A stretch of 64,000 bases of DNA from contig NZ_JACXST010000001.1 of NCBI RefSeq assembly GCF_014850975.1, positions 1,426,001 through 1,490,000 of the forward strand, in the 5' to 3' direction. The notes beneath the pieces were generated by a model. That model saw only the letters and a program-made list of their open reading frames with translations, did no database searches and had not been told where the DNA came from. This document shows positions 9,412 through 16,523 of the stretch, piece after piece; positions within the stretch are counted from its first letter, which is position 1, and each line of letters starts with the position of its first letter. A program made the position numbers and the translations under genes. This stretch comes from Methylomonas fluvii. Lineage in GTDB: Bacteria; Pseudomonadota; Gammaproteobacteria; Methylococcales; Methylomonadaceae.

Positions 9412-9627
9412 ATGAAAAATTTGTTTTCGCTTCTGTTTCTGCTGGCGCTGGCCGGCAACGCCCAAGCCCATAGTCATCCGGGTATCGATAGCTTTACCCA
9501 TGCCCTGGAGCATCTGTTGTGGATTCAAGGCCTGTCCATGCCCTACGCCTTGGGAGGCACTTTGATATTGTTGGTGCTGGCTGTGGTGGCGGTTTGCTGG
9601 GCTAGCCGCTGGCGGAGACCTTTATGA
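9412..9627 (+). CDS. Small exported single-helix membrane protein in the hydrogenase operon
   Basis: A 71-residue protein between hupL and the cytochrome b gene, overlapping hupC by four bases. It has a signal peptide ending NAQA (residue 19), a short histidine-rich periplasmic stretch (HSHPGIDSFTHALEHLL), one membrane helix (about 44-63) and a basic cytoplasmic tail. The His-rich stretch loosely recalls the start of the HupE/UreJ nickel permeases, but the rest of that family is absent. A role in complex anchoring or metal handling is a guess; it is not a standard hup gene. Confidence 0.75.
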   Translation: MKNLFSLLFLLALAGNAQAHSHPGIDSFTHALEHLLWIQGLSMPYALGGTLILLVLAVVAVCWASRWRRPL

Positions 9628-10319
9628 GCGCGCCGCTGGCTCCGGTTTATGTTTACGAACTGCCGGTCAGGCTCTGGCATGCGGTCAATGCCTTGGCGAT
9701 TACCGTGCTGGCGGTTAGCGGCTATCTGATTGCATCGCCGTTACCGTCCCCGGTCGGCGAAGCCAGCGAACATTTTCTGATGGGCTATATCCGCTTCGCG
9801 CATTTTGCGGCGGGCTATGTATTGGCGATAGGTTTGTTGGGGCGTTTGTACTGGGCCTATGCCGGCAACGAACACGCCCGGCAAATCTTTTTTCCACCTT
9901 TGCTGCAAGCGCATTTCTGGGCTGGCGTCCTACAGGAAGTGCGTTGGTATGCCTTTATAGCCAAAGCGCCGCACCATTACATTGGCCACAACCCGTTGGC
10001 GATTTTAGCGATGCATTTTGTATTGGTGTGGGGCTCGCTGTTCATGATCTTCACCGGCTTTGCCTTGTACGGCGAAGGCGAGGGCCAAGGCAGTTGGCAA
10101 TATGCCTTGTTCAGCAGTTGGCTACTGCCGCTGTTCGGTGATAGTCAAACCGTACACACCTGGCATCATCTAGTGATGTGGTTCATCGTCTGCTTTGTGT
10201 TGATTCATATTTATGTCGCGGTGCGCGAAGACAAATTGTCCGGGCAAAGCATGCTGGCCACGATAGCAACCGGCTGGCGCACCTTTAAAGACGATAAGCC
10301 GGTGGACGATGCCCACTAA
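9624..10319 (+). CDS. hupC: Ni/Fe-hydrogenase b-type cytochrome subunit
   Basis: A 231-residue di-heme membrane cytochrome that takes electrons from HupS to the quinone pool. Four membrane helices are seen with histidine ligands in RLWHAVNAL (helix 1), RFAHFAAGY (helix 2), and HTWHHLVMWF with LIHIYVAVRED (helix 4). The length and PVRLWHA start are typical of HyaC/HupC. It is followed by a palindromic repeat that separates it from hupD. Confidence 0.95.
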   Translation: MSAPLAPVYVYELPVRLWHAVNALAITVLAVSGYLIASPLPSPVGEASEHFLMGYIRFAHFAAGYVLAIGLLGRLYWAYAGNEHARQIFFPPLLQAHFWAGVLQEVRWYAFIAKAPHHYIGHNPLAILAMHFVLVWGSLFMIFTGFALYGEGEGQGSWQYALFSSWLLPLFGDSQTVHTWHHLVMWFIVCFVLIHIYVAVREDKLSGQSMLATIATGWRTFKDDKPVDDAH

Positions 10320-10321
10320 AT

Positions 10322-10393
10322 GCGTAGGGTGGGCACGGTTTTGGTGCCCACGCGGATTCGAACGGTGGGCACTTGACCGTGCCCACCCTACGC
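10322..10393. repeat. Nested inverted repeat (BIME-like) between hupC and hupD
   Basis: Outer arms GCGTAGGGTGGGCACGG (10322-10338) and its exact complement (10377-10393) enclose inner GTGCCCAC/GTGGGCAC arms, so two alternative pairs of hairpins can form. Related GTGGGCA...TGCCCACCCTA palindromes occur at 14617-14645 and 43986-44010, so this is a dispersed repeat. It lies inside an operon and may affect mRNA stability. Confidence 0.8.
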
Positions 10394-10408
10394 TTGTCTG
10401 AGCGGTCC

Positions 10409-11095
10409 ATGGCAAGTACTCCATTCAACATCCTGCTACTCGGCATCGGCAACCTGTTGTGGGCCGACGAAGGCTTTGGCGTGCGCGTCATCGAACATCT
10501 GCAAAAATACTACCGCTTCCCGGATAACGTGCAAGTGGTGGATGGCGGCACGCAAGGGGTTTATCTGATCGAACATGTGCAAGCGGCGGACATATTGATT
10601 GTGTTCGACGCGGTCGATTACGGCTTGCCGCCTGCCACCATGAAGCGGGTCGAAAACGATGAGGTGCCGAATTTCCTCGGTGCCAAGAAAATGAGCCTGC
10701 ATCAAACCGGCTTTCAGGAAGTGTTGGCGCTGGCGCAAATGCTCGGTCAGTATCCGCAACATTTATTGTTAATCGGCGTGCAGCCCGAAGAGCTGGAAGA
10801 TTACGGCGGCAGCCTGCGGCCCGCCGTCAAGGCGCAGATTCAACCGGCCATCGATATGGCTTTGACCTATTTACAAGACTTTTCTGTACAGGCCGAATGC
10901 GTCGGTACCCCGCTGGAATTGGCCGATCCGATCTTAAATATCCAACGCTACGAACAGGAACGTCCTACGCCCGAACAAGCCTGCCGGCTGGGCGACGAAC
11001 GTATCGTATTATCCGCTGCTTTTGAAGTGAAACCGCCACCGGCGTCCGACCAGCCCAGTCTGCAAGTCGATGTCGATTTCCGGGGCAAATACTGA
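10409..11095 (+). CDS. hupD: Hydrogenase maturation endopeptidase
   Basis: A 228-residue HyaD/HupD protease that trims the C terminus of HupL after nickel insertion. The nickel-sensing residues of this family are visible: Glu in LLWADEGFG near residue 20, Asp in VFDAVDYG near 67, and His in KKMSLHQTGF near 98. GIGNLLWADEG is the signature. It carries about 30 extra residues at the C terminus relative to E. coli HyaD. The ATG at 10409 starts just before the GxGN motif; it overlaps hupF by one base. Confidence 0.93.
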   Translation: MASTPFNILLLGIGNLLWADEGFGVRVIEHLQKYYRFPDNVQVVDGGTQGVYLIEHVQAADILIVFDAVDYGLPPATMKRVENDEVPNFLGAKKMSLHQTGFQEVLALAQMLGQYPQHLLLIGVQPEELEDYGGSLRPAVKAQIQPAIDMALTYLQDFSVQAECVGTPLELADPILNIQRYEQERPTPEQACRLGDERIVLSAAFEVKPPPASDQPSLQVDVDFRGKY

Positions 11096-11391
11096 TGTGT
11101 ATCGGCATCCCCATGCAAGTCATCGAATCGCGTGGCGATACCGCACTGTGTGAATACCGCGGCCAAACTACGCTGATCGACATGATGTTGGTCGGCGAAC
11201 AAGCCGCCGGCACTTGGTTGCTGGTATTCCTGGACGCGGCGCGGGAAGTTATCACCGCCGAAAAAGCTCGCCAAATCGCCGATGCCTTGGAAGCCATGCG
11301 CTTAGCCATGCAAGGCGAAACCAACTTCGACCATTTATTCGCTGACCTGGTCGACCGCGAACCCGAGCTGCCGGAGTTTTTACGCACATGA
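11095..11391 (+). CDS. hupF: HypC/HupF-family hydrogenase chaperone
   Basis: A 98-residue HypC-fold chaperone. It begins MCIGIPMQV, with the essential Cys2 that binds iron during cofactor transfer. A second HypC paralogue lies at 18909 in the hyp block. In organisms with both, HupF is thought to stabilise the large subunit under oxygen. It overlaps hupG by four bases. Confidence 0.92.
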   Translation: MCIGIPMQVIESRGDTALCEYRGQTTLIDMMLVGEQAAGTWLLVFLDAAREVITAEKARQIADALEAMRLAMQGETNFDHLFADLVDREPELPEFLRT

Positions 11392-11810
11392 GCACGCCCT
11401 TGCTGGATCAGTTGCACACCCGCCATGGCCTGCCACTGCTGGATGCCGACAGTTACGACAACTTTATTTACGGCCACGACACCGTGGTGTTGTTCTTTGC
11501 CAACGACCCGGTCATGTTTCCGGAAAGCCACGACGTCGCGGTGATATTGCCGGAGCTGTTAAAGGTGTTTGCCGGCCGATTGCATGGTGCGCTGGTCGAT
11601 AAAACCATCGAACGCGAGCTGCAGGCCAAGTTTCACTTTAGCAGTTGGCCGTCCTTGGTATTTTTGCGCGGCGGCGACTATTTGGGTGTGATTACCGGGA
11701 TCAAGGATTGGGCGGAATACGGGCAGGAGTTTGTCAGGATTCTTGCAGCCGAGCCGGGGCAGCCGCCGGGGTTTGATCTTGGGAAGGTTTGTGGGGTTGG
11801 ACAAGCTTAG
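11388..11810 (+). CDS. hupG: HyaE/HupG thioredoxin-fold hydrogenase chaperone
   Basis: A 140-residue protein of the HupG/HyaE family, which binds the Tat signal of the small subunit before export. The thioredoxin-like core FSSWPSLVFLRGGDYLGVITGIKDW is seen at about residues 84-108 with the cis-proline region WPS, but there is no CxxC, so it is not a redox enzyme. The gene ends the first hup block; a repeat-rich insertion follows before hupH. Confidence 0.9.
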   Translation: MSTPLLDQLHTRHGLPLLDADSYDNFIYGHDTVVLFFANDPVMFPESHDVAVILPELLKVFAGRLHGALVDKTIERELQAKFHFSSWPSLVFLRGGDYLGVITGIKDWAEYGQEFVRILAAEPGQPPGFDLGKVCGVGQA

Positions 11811-11820
11811 TTTTTAAAAA

Positions 11821-11858
11821 TGTAGGTTGGGTTAGCTCGTTAGAGCGTAACCCAACAC
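11821..11858. repeat. Palindromic intergenic repeat
   Basis: GTAGGTTGGGTTAGC and GCGTAACCCAAC pair as an imperfect hairpin. A related but altered copy (GTAGGCTGGGTT ... GTAAACCCAGC) is at 12230-12264, where it abuts the broken toxin gene. This pattern is a dispersed REP-type element. Confidence 0.6.
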
Positions 11859-11930
11859 TCGAAGCTCAACGCCTTTCTGTAGCTAGTGTTCTTCGTGGTC
11901 GAGGATTAAATTCTCACCCGCTCTTTAACA

Positions 11931-12186
11931 ATTTGGTGTCGCTATCGCGACGGGTGTTTTGAAGTCGGGTCTCGGCCCGACGGCCGAAATACTTTCTTTT
12001 GCGTGGCCAAAAGAAAGTATTCAAAGAAAAGGCCACCCGGTATTCCGCCTTAATCCTGCGCTTCTCGCTTTTGCCGAGGGTTTTCGGAAGGGCCATCCCT
12101 GGCCCTCCGAAAACGAGCGGCATCCTTGCCGCTCCCCTTCGGGCTGATCTCGCCAAAAGCTGCGATGCTCGGGGCGGAATAACGGG
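11931..12186 (+). repeat. ~250-bp structured repeat, copy 1
   Basis: The first of three copies. It is a chain of hairpins: TCGCtatCGCGA, GTCGGGTCTCGGCCCGAC, ACTTTCTTTTGCG/GGCCAAAAGAAAGT, TTTTCGGAAGGGCC/GGCCCTCCGAAAA, and GAGCGGCA/TGCCGCTC. No reading frame shows protein-like composition. Copy 2 is direct at 12787, copy 3 inverted at 14686. Confidence 0.85.
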
Positions 12187-12257
12187 AATCCTTCACTTCA
12201 GCGGTTATTATGTGTAGCAAAGATTTTTTGGTAGGCTGGGTTGGAACGATAGTGTAA

Positions 12258-12407
12258 ACCCAGCTTCTGTCTATATTCGTTCCTATCCGAGATTACATTT
12301 ATTACGTGCCTTTCGTGGAAGACAACGAAACGATATTTCTGAAAAATATCATTCCAAGTCGTAAATATCACAAGCAATATTTTAAAGAGGTTCATCATGA
12401 CCACTGA
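12258..12407 (+). pseudogene. C-terminal remnant of a BrnT/DUF4258-type toxin
   Basis: Reading in the frame of 12258, the 49 codons encode the typical tail of this ribonuclease toxin family (YVPFVEDNETIFLKNIIPSRK), ending in a TGA that overlaps the antitoxin start by 11 bases, as in intact pairs. The frame is closed upstream by a TAA at 12255, inside a palindromic repeat that has replaced the first ~50 residues. The toxin is therefore dead. The product family is inferred from the tail pattern. Confidence 0.65.
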
Positions 12408-12672
12408 ACTATCGGTTGAAGAACAAGGGATTGTCGATTATGTCGAAGGCGGTGCGGCTGTTAGTATCAATAATCTGGACGATGAAAAAAGCCGGTACGG
12501 CCAGATTGCCCGTGATCAGATCGGCAAAAAGAAAACGGTCAGTATTCGGTTGTTGGAAAGCGATCTCGAACGTTTGAAGGCGCAGTCGGTTAGCCAGGGA
12601 TTGCCGTATCAGGTTTTGATTAGTTCGTTGATACATCAGTATGCGAATGGGAAGATTAAATTTGATGCTTGA
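12397..12672 (+). CDS. CopG-like antitoxin, orphaned
   Basis: A 91-residue antitoxin. The C-terminal half (VSIRLLESDLERLKAQSVSQ...YQVLISSLIHQYANG) is the ribbon-helix-helix region seen in antitoxins paired with BrnT-like toxins. The N-terminal half is acidic and probably covers the toxin. AAAGAGG precedes the ATG. Its partner immediately upstream survives only as a fragment, so this is a solitary antitoxin that may still bind DNA. Confidence 0.75.
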   Translation: MTTELSVEEQGIVDYVEGGAAVSINNLDDEKSRYGQIARDQIGKKKTVSIRLLESDLERLKAQSVSQGLPYQVLISSLIHQYANGKIKFDA

Positions 12673-12693
12673 TGAGTGAGTGTTTCTAGTTTG

Positions 12694-12776
12694 CTGGTTC
12701 CCGGCCTCCAGGTTTTTGCTGGTTCCCAACCTCCAGGTTGGGAACCATTGCCTTGGAAGCTCTAGCTTCCAATCTT
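12694..12776. repeat. Short palindromes of the GGTTCCCA type
   Basis: TGGTTCCCAACC/GGTTGGGAACCA forms an exact hairpin (about 12720-12747), followed by GGAAGCTCTAGCTTCC. The same GGTTCCCAnGC theme is inserted in hypF at 26617-26641. The remaining 12673-13361 gap contains repeat copy 2, another palindrome and an AT-rich stretch without a gene. Confidence 0.6.
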
Positions 12777-12786
12777 GTGGATAAAA

Positions 12787-13038
12787 TGTGTCGCTGTCGC
12801 GACGGGTGTTTTGAAGCCGGGTCTCGGCCCCACAGCCGAAATACTTTCTTTTGCGTGGCCAAAAGAAAGTATTCAAAGAAAAGGCCACCCGGTATTCCGC
12901 CTTAATCCTGCGCTTCTCGCTTTTGCCGAGGGTTTTCGGAAGGGCCATCCCTGGCCCTCCGAAAACGAGCGGCATCCCTGCCGCTCCCCTGCGGGCTGAT
13001 CTCGCCAAAAGCTGCGATGCTCGGGGCGGAATAACGGG
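12787..13038 (+). repeat. ~250-bp structured repeat, copy 2
   Basis: A direct copy of the 11931 repeat with only scattered substitutions (for example GACGGCC to CACAGCC), most of which lie in hairpin arms. Near-identity over 250 bases with copy 1 indicates recent duplication or ongoing gene conversion. Confidence 0.85.
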
Positions 13039-13102
13039 GACAACCCCGTCGCCAGATGAAAGGTTGTAAGATTATTTTGAACGCTAGGTTTGTAATTGTG
13101 TT

Positions 13103-13199
13103 GTAGGATGCTGCCGACGTAAGGTGGGGAGGAGTCCATATAAGGCGCATCGTTCGCGACCGATGCGATGCGCTTCACTCCGTTCAGCACATCCTACAG
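13103..13199. repeat. GTAGGATG palindromic repeat
   Basis: The element starts GTAGGATGCTG and ends CAGCACATCCTAC. It has an internal GCATCG...CGATGC hairpin and the phrase CGATGCGATGCGCTTC. A related partial copy (GCGATGCGCTTCG...TGCTCAGCACCTTCTAC) lies at 22180-22230 just before the DUF3800 gene. Confidence 0.65.
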
Positions 13200-13361
13200 G
13201 ACTAAACACCTACCATTAGTTAAGTATTTGATCGAAAAGTGCATTGCCTCAAGGCTAATTAAACAGAGGGGGCGCGTGGCATATTTAACCAGACCGTTTT
13301 ATAAATAGATGTTGATTATTTTTTGCTTGGCAATAGAATGGAGGTGCGGAGGTTCATTGAC

Positions 13362-14471
13362 ATGCGAATGATTTTAATTATTTGTTTTTTAGTAATACCA
13401 AATATATGTAAAGCAATTGTTCCGATCAAAAATCAAGATAATGAGGTGTTAAATGAAACGTATATAGCCAAAAGTGGTTATATTTATTTAGCAGATGCCT
13501 TGAAAAAAGAAATACAACCTGCTGGGTTGGCATATATACCTGCCGGTACAAGATTTCTAGCACATAACAAAATTCTTAATTATGAAGGGAGGTCGTGGCG
13601 CTTAATTCTTACGGAAAATGGATTGTATGGTTACATAATTGATAGTTCTGATAATTATTGGAAGCCTAGTGTTATTGATATTTTTATAAAAAATCAGTTG
13701 GTTTCTATTGTTAAGATGAGTTACAACATTAAAATACCTCTTTCCAAGTCGGAGGTTAATGTAACGCTCACTCCAAGTGAAATTTATCAAATTGTCAGAG
13801 AGTCAGAAGAAGGTGTAGTTATTCTGATTGGGCAGGACAAGCTTCCTGAAATTAAAGATGCAAATTTCCATATAACTGTTCCAAAGGAAGTGGTTTCTGT
13901 TTACAGAAAGGATAATTTTCTTAAGCATGAATCGATAAACAAGTTTGTCGACAAAAAAGTCGAAGGCGCTCCTGCGTTATTTAAAGAATGTGGCAGAGAG
14001 CAAATTACTACGTCAAAATCAGGCGGTAATTTTGGGATAAGTGTTGAAAAGTTTTTTAGCGCGATCAATATGGGCGTTAATGCAGAAATAGAAAAAAATG
14101 AAATACTTTCTTTTGAAAAAGATGTAAGTGTTGCGAGATGGTATTATGAAAGAACGGATAAAATGGGTTATTATGCTTTGACAAAAAAAACAGATTGTGT
14201 GTCTCAGAAATCAGTATACAGTATTATGTATTCAGGTGGAGAAGAGCTAAAATTTAATGAAGAAGTTTTAGATAAAAAGTTAAGTCTAGTTGCTACGGGG
14301 CAGGTTCTGCTCACGTGTCTTGATAACTACTTTGTTTTATCAAGGATACTGAAAGACAGAGGGTTCTCAGAAGAAGAGATACCTTTTATAATTTCAAGAG
14401 TTTCAAAAATTCAATCTCCAGCAGGACAGTGTAATAAAGATAATCAGAAACCGCAGAATACAATGATTTAA
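13362..14471 (+). CDS. AT-rich orphan secreted protein, possible SH3-like domain
   Basis: A 369-residue protein unlike its neighbours in base use: codons are strongly AT-rich (many AAA, ATA, TTA) in a GC-balanced region, a sign of horizontal transfer. It has a signal peptide (residues 1-18, ending ICKA). Residues ~30-90 have the spacing of an SH3-like fold (YIPAGTRFLAHNKILNYEGRSW). Six or so cysteines lie in the second half, which suggests disulfides. GGAGG precedes the chosen ATG. Function unknown. Confidence 0.6.
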   Translation: MRMILIICFLVIPNICKAIVPIKNQDNEVLNETYIAKSGYIYLADALKKEIQPAGLAYIPAGTRFLAHNKILNYEGRSWRLILTENGLYGYIIDSSDNYWKPSVIDIFIKNQLVSIVKMSYNIKIPLSKSEVNVTLTPSEIYQIVRESEEGVVILIGQDKLPEIKDANFHITVPKEVVSVYRKDNFLKHESINKFVDKKVEGAPALFKECGREQITTSKSGGNFGISVEKFFSAINMGVNAEIEKNEILSFEKDVSVARWYYERTDKMGYYALTKKTDCVSQKSVYSIMYSGGEELKFNEEVLDKKLSLVATGQVLLTCLDNYFVLSRILKDRGFSEEEIPFIISRVSKIQSPAGQCNKDNQKPQNTMI

Positions 14472-14616
14472 ATATTAAATTCCTTTAAAAGTTAAGTATG
14501 GTAGGCTATTTTTTTCGGATATTGGAAACATCTTGCTAAGTAGAGTGGGCAATTTTGCCTATCGATGACTACTTTCATTCGTTGCGCGGCAAATATTACG
14601 CTAGGTTCCTTTCCGC

Positions 14617-14645
14617 GTGGGCGCGAAAACAGTGCGCCCACCCTA
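14617..14645. repeat. GTGGGCGC...GCGCCCACCCTA hairpin
   Basis: A palindrome of the same GTGGGC/GCCCACCCTA family as the hupC-hupD element. It lies between the AT-rich orphan gene and inverted repeat copy 3. The remainder of 14472-14992 contains no gene. Confidence 0.55.
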
Positions 14646-14685
14646 AATTTTTGAGATTCGTTTTAAATTTTGGGTTTGTTTTACT

Positions 14686-14943
14686 CCCGTTATTCCACCC
14701 CGAGCATCGCAGCTTTTGGCGAGAATAGCCCGATAGGGGAGCGGCAAGGATGCCGCTCGTTTTCGGAGGGCCAAGGATGGCCCTTCCGAAAACCCTCGCC
14801 AAAAGTGAGAAGCGCAGGAAATTGGCGAAATGTCGGGTGGCTTTTCTTTTGGTGACTTTTCTTTGGCCAAACAAAGAAAAGTTACTCGGCCGTCGGGCCG
14901 AGACCCGACATCTAAAACCATCCTCGCGATAGCGACACCAAAT
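14686..14943 (-). repeat. ~250-bp structured repeat, copy 3 (inverted)
   Basis: The same element in the opposite orientation, more diverged (ACTTTTCTTTGTTTGGCCAAAGAAAAGT in place of the copy 1 arm). Arm changes are matched by complementary changes, so the hairpins are kept. Together with copies 1 and 2 it brackets the AT-rich gene and the broken toxin. Confidence 0.8.
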
Positions 14944-14992
14944 AAACAAACTCCTGTAAATCCAACAGACAACTCGAATCAATAGCCAAAAC

Positions 14993-15841
14993 ATGACCTC
15001 AATAAATCTCCCCATTTTCGGCCAAGGCTCCCAACCCGCCGAGGAAGACGGCGTCGAGCTGGAGTATCTGGCGATGCCGGAAGAAATGGCCACTTACCGG
15101 ATGCCGCAGATTTCCATTGATCTGAACAACGCGGACTTGGCTCAGGCCAAACAGGTGCTGCAGCAACTCGAACAGGACTTAGCCACTTACCCGGCAGCCA
15201 GCGCAACCATAGACTTGATACCGCTGGATCAAACCAATCGCCAGTTCGTTGACGAACTGCTCGGCGAAGGCGAAGTCAGCATGTTGTGCGGCGGCGTGCA
15301 AACCCAGCGGATACAGGAATCGGTGCTGGCCGGCGTCTGGCGCTCGCAACGCCTCGACGCGCAAAAGCAGATCGTCACCGATACCTTGGAAGTCGGCATC
15401 ATCCCGCAAGCCATCTTGCAAACCGCTTTTGCCGATGCCGTCGAGCATATCGATACCGACATGCGCGCGCTGCCGGACGGTGTGATGAACGCGCCGCCGC
15501 TGCTGGCCGAGTTAAATGCCAAGATCGCCACGTATCAACCGGGTGCCGAGGCGCATGTGATCAATTTAAGTTTGTTGCCGCAAACCGAGCAGGATTTGGC
15601 GCTTCTGGAACAGCGCTTGGGCCAGGGGACGGTGACTATTCTGTCGCGCGGTTACGGCAATTGCCGGATCGACGCCACGGCCACCCGTAATGTTTGGTGG
15701 GTGCGCTACTTCAATTCTCAGGATACCTTGATCCTCAACACTCTGGAAGTCAGCGACGTGCCCAATGTGGCTTGCGCCTCGGCGGAAGACATTGCCGACA
15801 GCCACCAGCGTTTGCAGGAAATTTTGCAGGTGTATTTGTGA
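14993..15841 (+). CDS. hupH: HyaF/HupH hydrogenase accessory protein
   Basis: A 282-residue protein of the HupH/HyaF family, needed for small-subunit iron-sulfur maturation in oxygen-tolerant hydrogenases. Family features: the LCGGVQTQRIQES stretch near residue 98, and the duplicated C-terminal ILSRGYGNCRIDAT with RNVWWVRYFNSQDTLILNTLEV. It is the first gene after the repeat insertion and overlaps hupI. Confidence 0.92.
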   Translation: MTSINLPIFGQGSQPAEEDGVELEYLAMPEEMATYRMPQISIDLNNADLAQAKQVLQQLEQDLATYPAASATIDLIPLDQTNRQFVDELLGEGEVSMLCGGVQTQRIQESVLAGVWRSQRLDAQKQIVTDTLEVGIIPQAILQTAFADAVEHIDTDMRALPDGVMNAPPLLAELNAKIATYQPGAEAHVINLSLLPQTEQDLALLEQRLGQGTVTILSRGYGNCRIDATATRNVWWVRYFNSQDTLILNTLEVSDVPNVACASAEDIADSHQRLQEILQVYL

Positions 15842-16059
15842 GCGAAGGCTTCTTCGCCGGTGCTTACGGCGGCGATGCCGCCAACTTGCCGGCCGACGCC
15901 AAGCTGGAATGCAAGATTTGCTGGCATGTCTACGACCCAGCCGCAGGCGACGCCGTCTGGCAAGTGCTGCCCGGCACGTCCTTTGCCGACTTGCCGGACC
16001 ATTGGAGCTGCCCACAATGCGGCGCGCCCAAACAGGGTTTTTTGGTGTTGGACGACTAA
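15838..16059 (+). CDS. hupI: Rubredoxin HupI
   Basis: A 73-residue rubredoxin that holds one iron through four cysteines, seen in CKICWHVYDP and CPQCGAPK. Hup-linked rubredoxins help assemble the small-subunit clusters under oxygen. The start is GTG at 15838, overlapping the hupH stop. Confidence 0.93.
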   Translation: MSEGFFAGAYGGDAANLPADAKLECKICWHVYDPAAGDAVWQVLPGTSFADLPDHWSCPQCGAPKQGFLVLDD

Positions 16060-16061
16060 AC

Positions 16062-16523
16062 ATGCAATGGCAGGACGGCGAACAGATTAGACAGACGCTG
16101 GAGCGCGTGTTTAATGACATCCTCAGCCAGCGGATGCACGACGTGCCGGTAGTGAATCAAGTGCTGGCGGTGCGGGCGCTGGGTTTTAACCGCTACAACG
16201 CCAATTGGGCGGGGGTGTTGATTACGCCGTGGTTTATGAATGTGTTGCTGCTGCCGGGGCTGGAGAGCGCGTGGATAACGCAGCCACCCGGCAGCAAGTT
16301 TGAACAGGCATTTCCCTTCGGTAGTTTCGAATTTACGGTTGCCGATGAAGCGCAACTGGGGCGCTACGCGCAGTGTTCGTTGTTTTCGCCGATGTTTCAA
16401 TTTGCCGATCAAGCGGCGGCAGAGGCTGCTGCCAACAGTGCGTTACAAGCGTTGTTGGCCGTACCCGCGCCGCGCGCGATGAGTCGCCGCGATTTGTTGC
16501 GCGGCAATTTGGTAAGACCTTAA
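16062..16523 (+). CDS. hupJ: HybE/HupJ hydrogenase assembly chaperone
   Basis: A 153-residue HybE-family chaperone. The core GFNRYNANWAGVLITPWFMNVLLLPG (split here at residues ~41-66) and FPFGSFEF are characteristic. It ends in SRRDLLRGNLVRP, common to HupJ. It sits two bases after hupI and directly before hupK. It probably guards Tat-exported precursors until they mature. Confidence 0.88.
   Translation: MQWQDGEQIRQTLERVFNDILSQRMHDVPVVNQVLAVRALGFNRYNANWAGVLITPWFMNVLLLPGLESAWITQPPGSKFEQAFPFGSFEFTVADEAQLGRYAQCSLFSPMFQFADQAAAEAAANSALQALLAVPAPRAMSRRDLLRGNLVRP

Noticed and set aside
10322-10393. Transcription terminator ending the hupSLC operon
   Set aside because: The arms are strong but no T-run follows on the plus strand, and hupD continues the same gene order.
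11931-13069. Several open frames across the structured repeats (for example near 11959, 12409 and 12851)
   Set aside because: They exist on both strands and in several frames of the same repeat, vary in length between copies and show hairpin-driven composition rather than codon bias.
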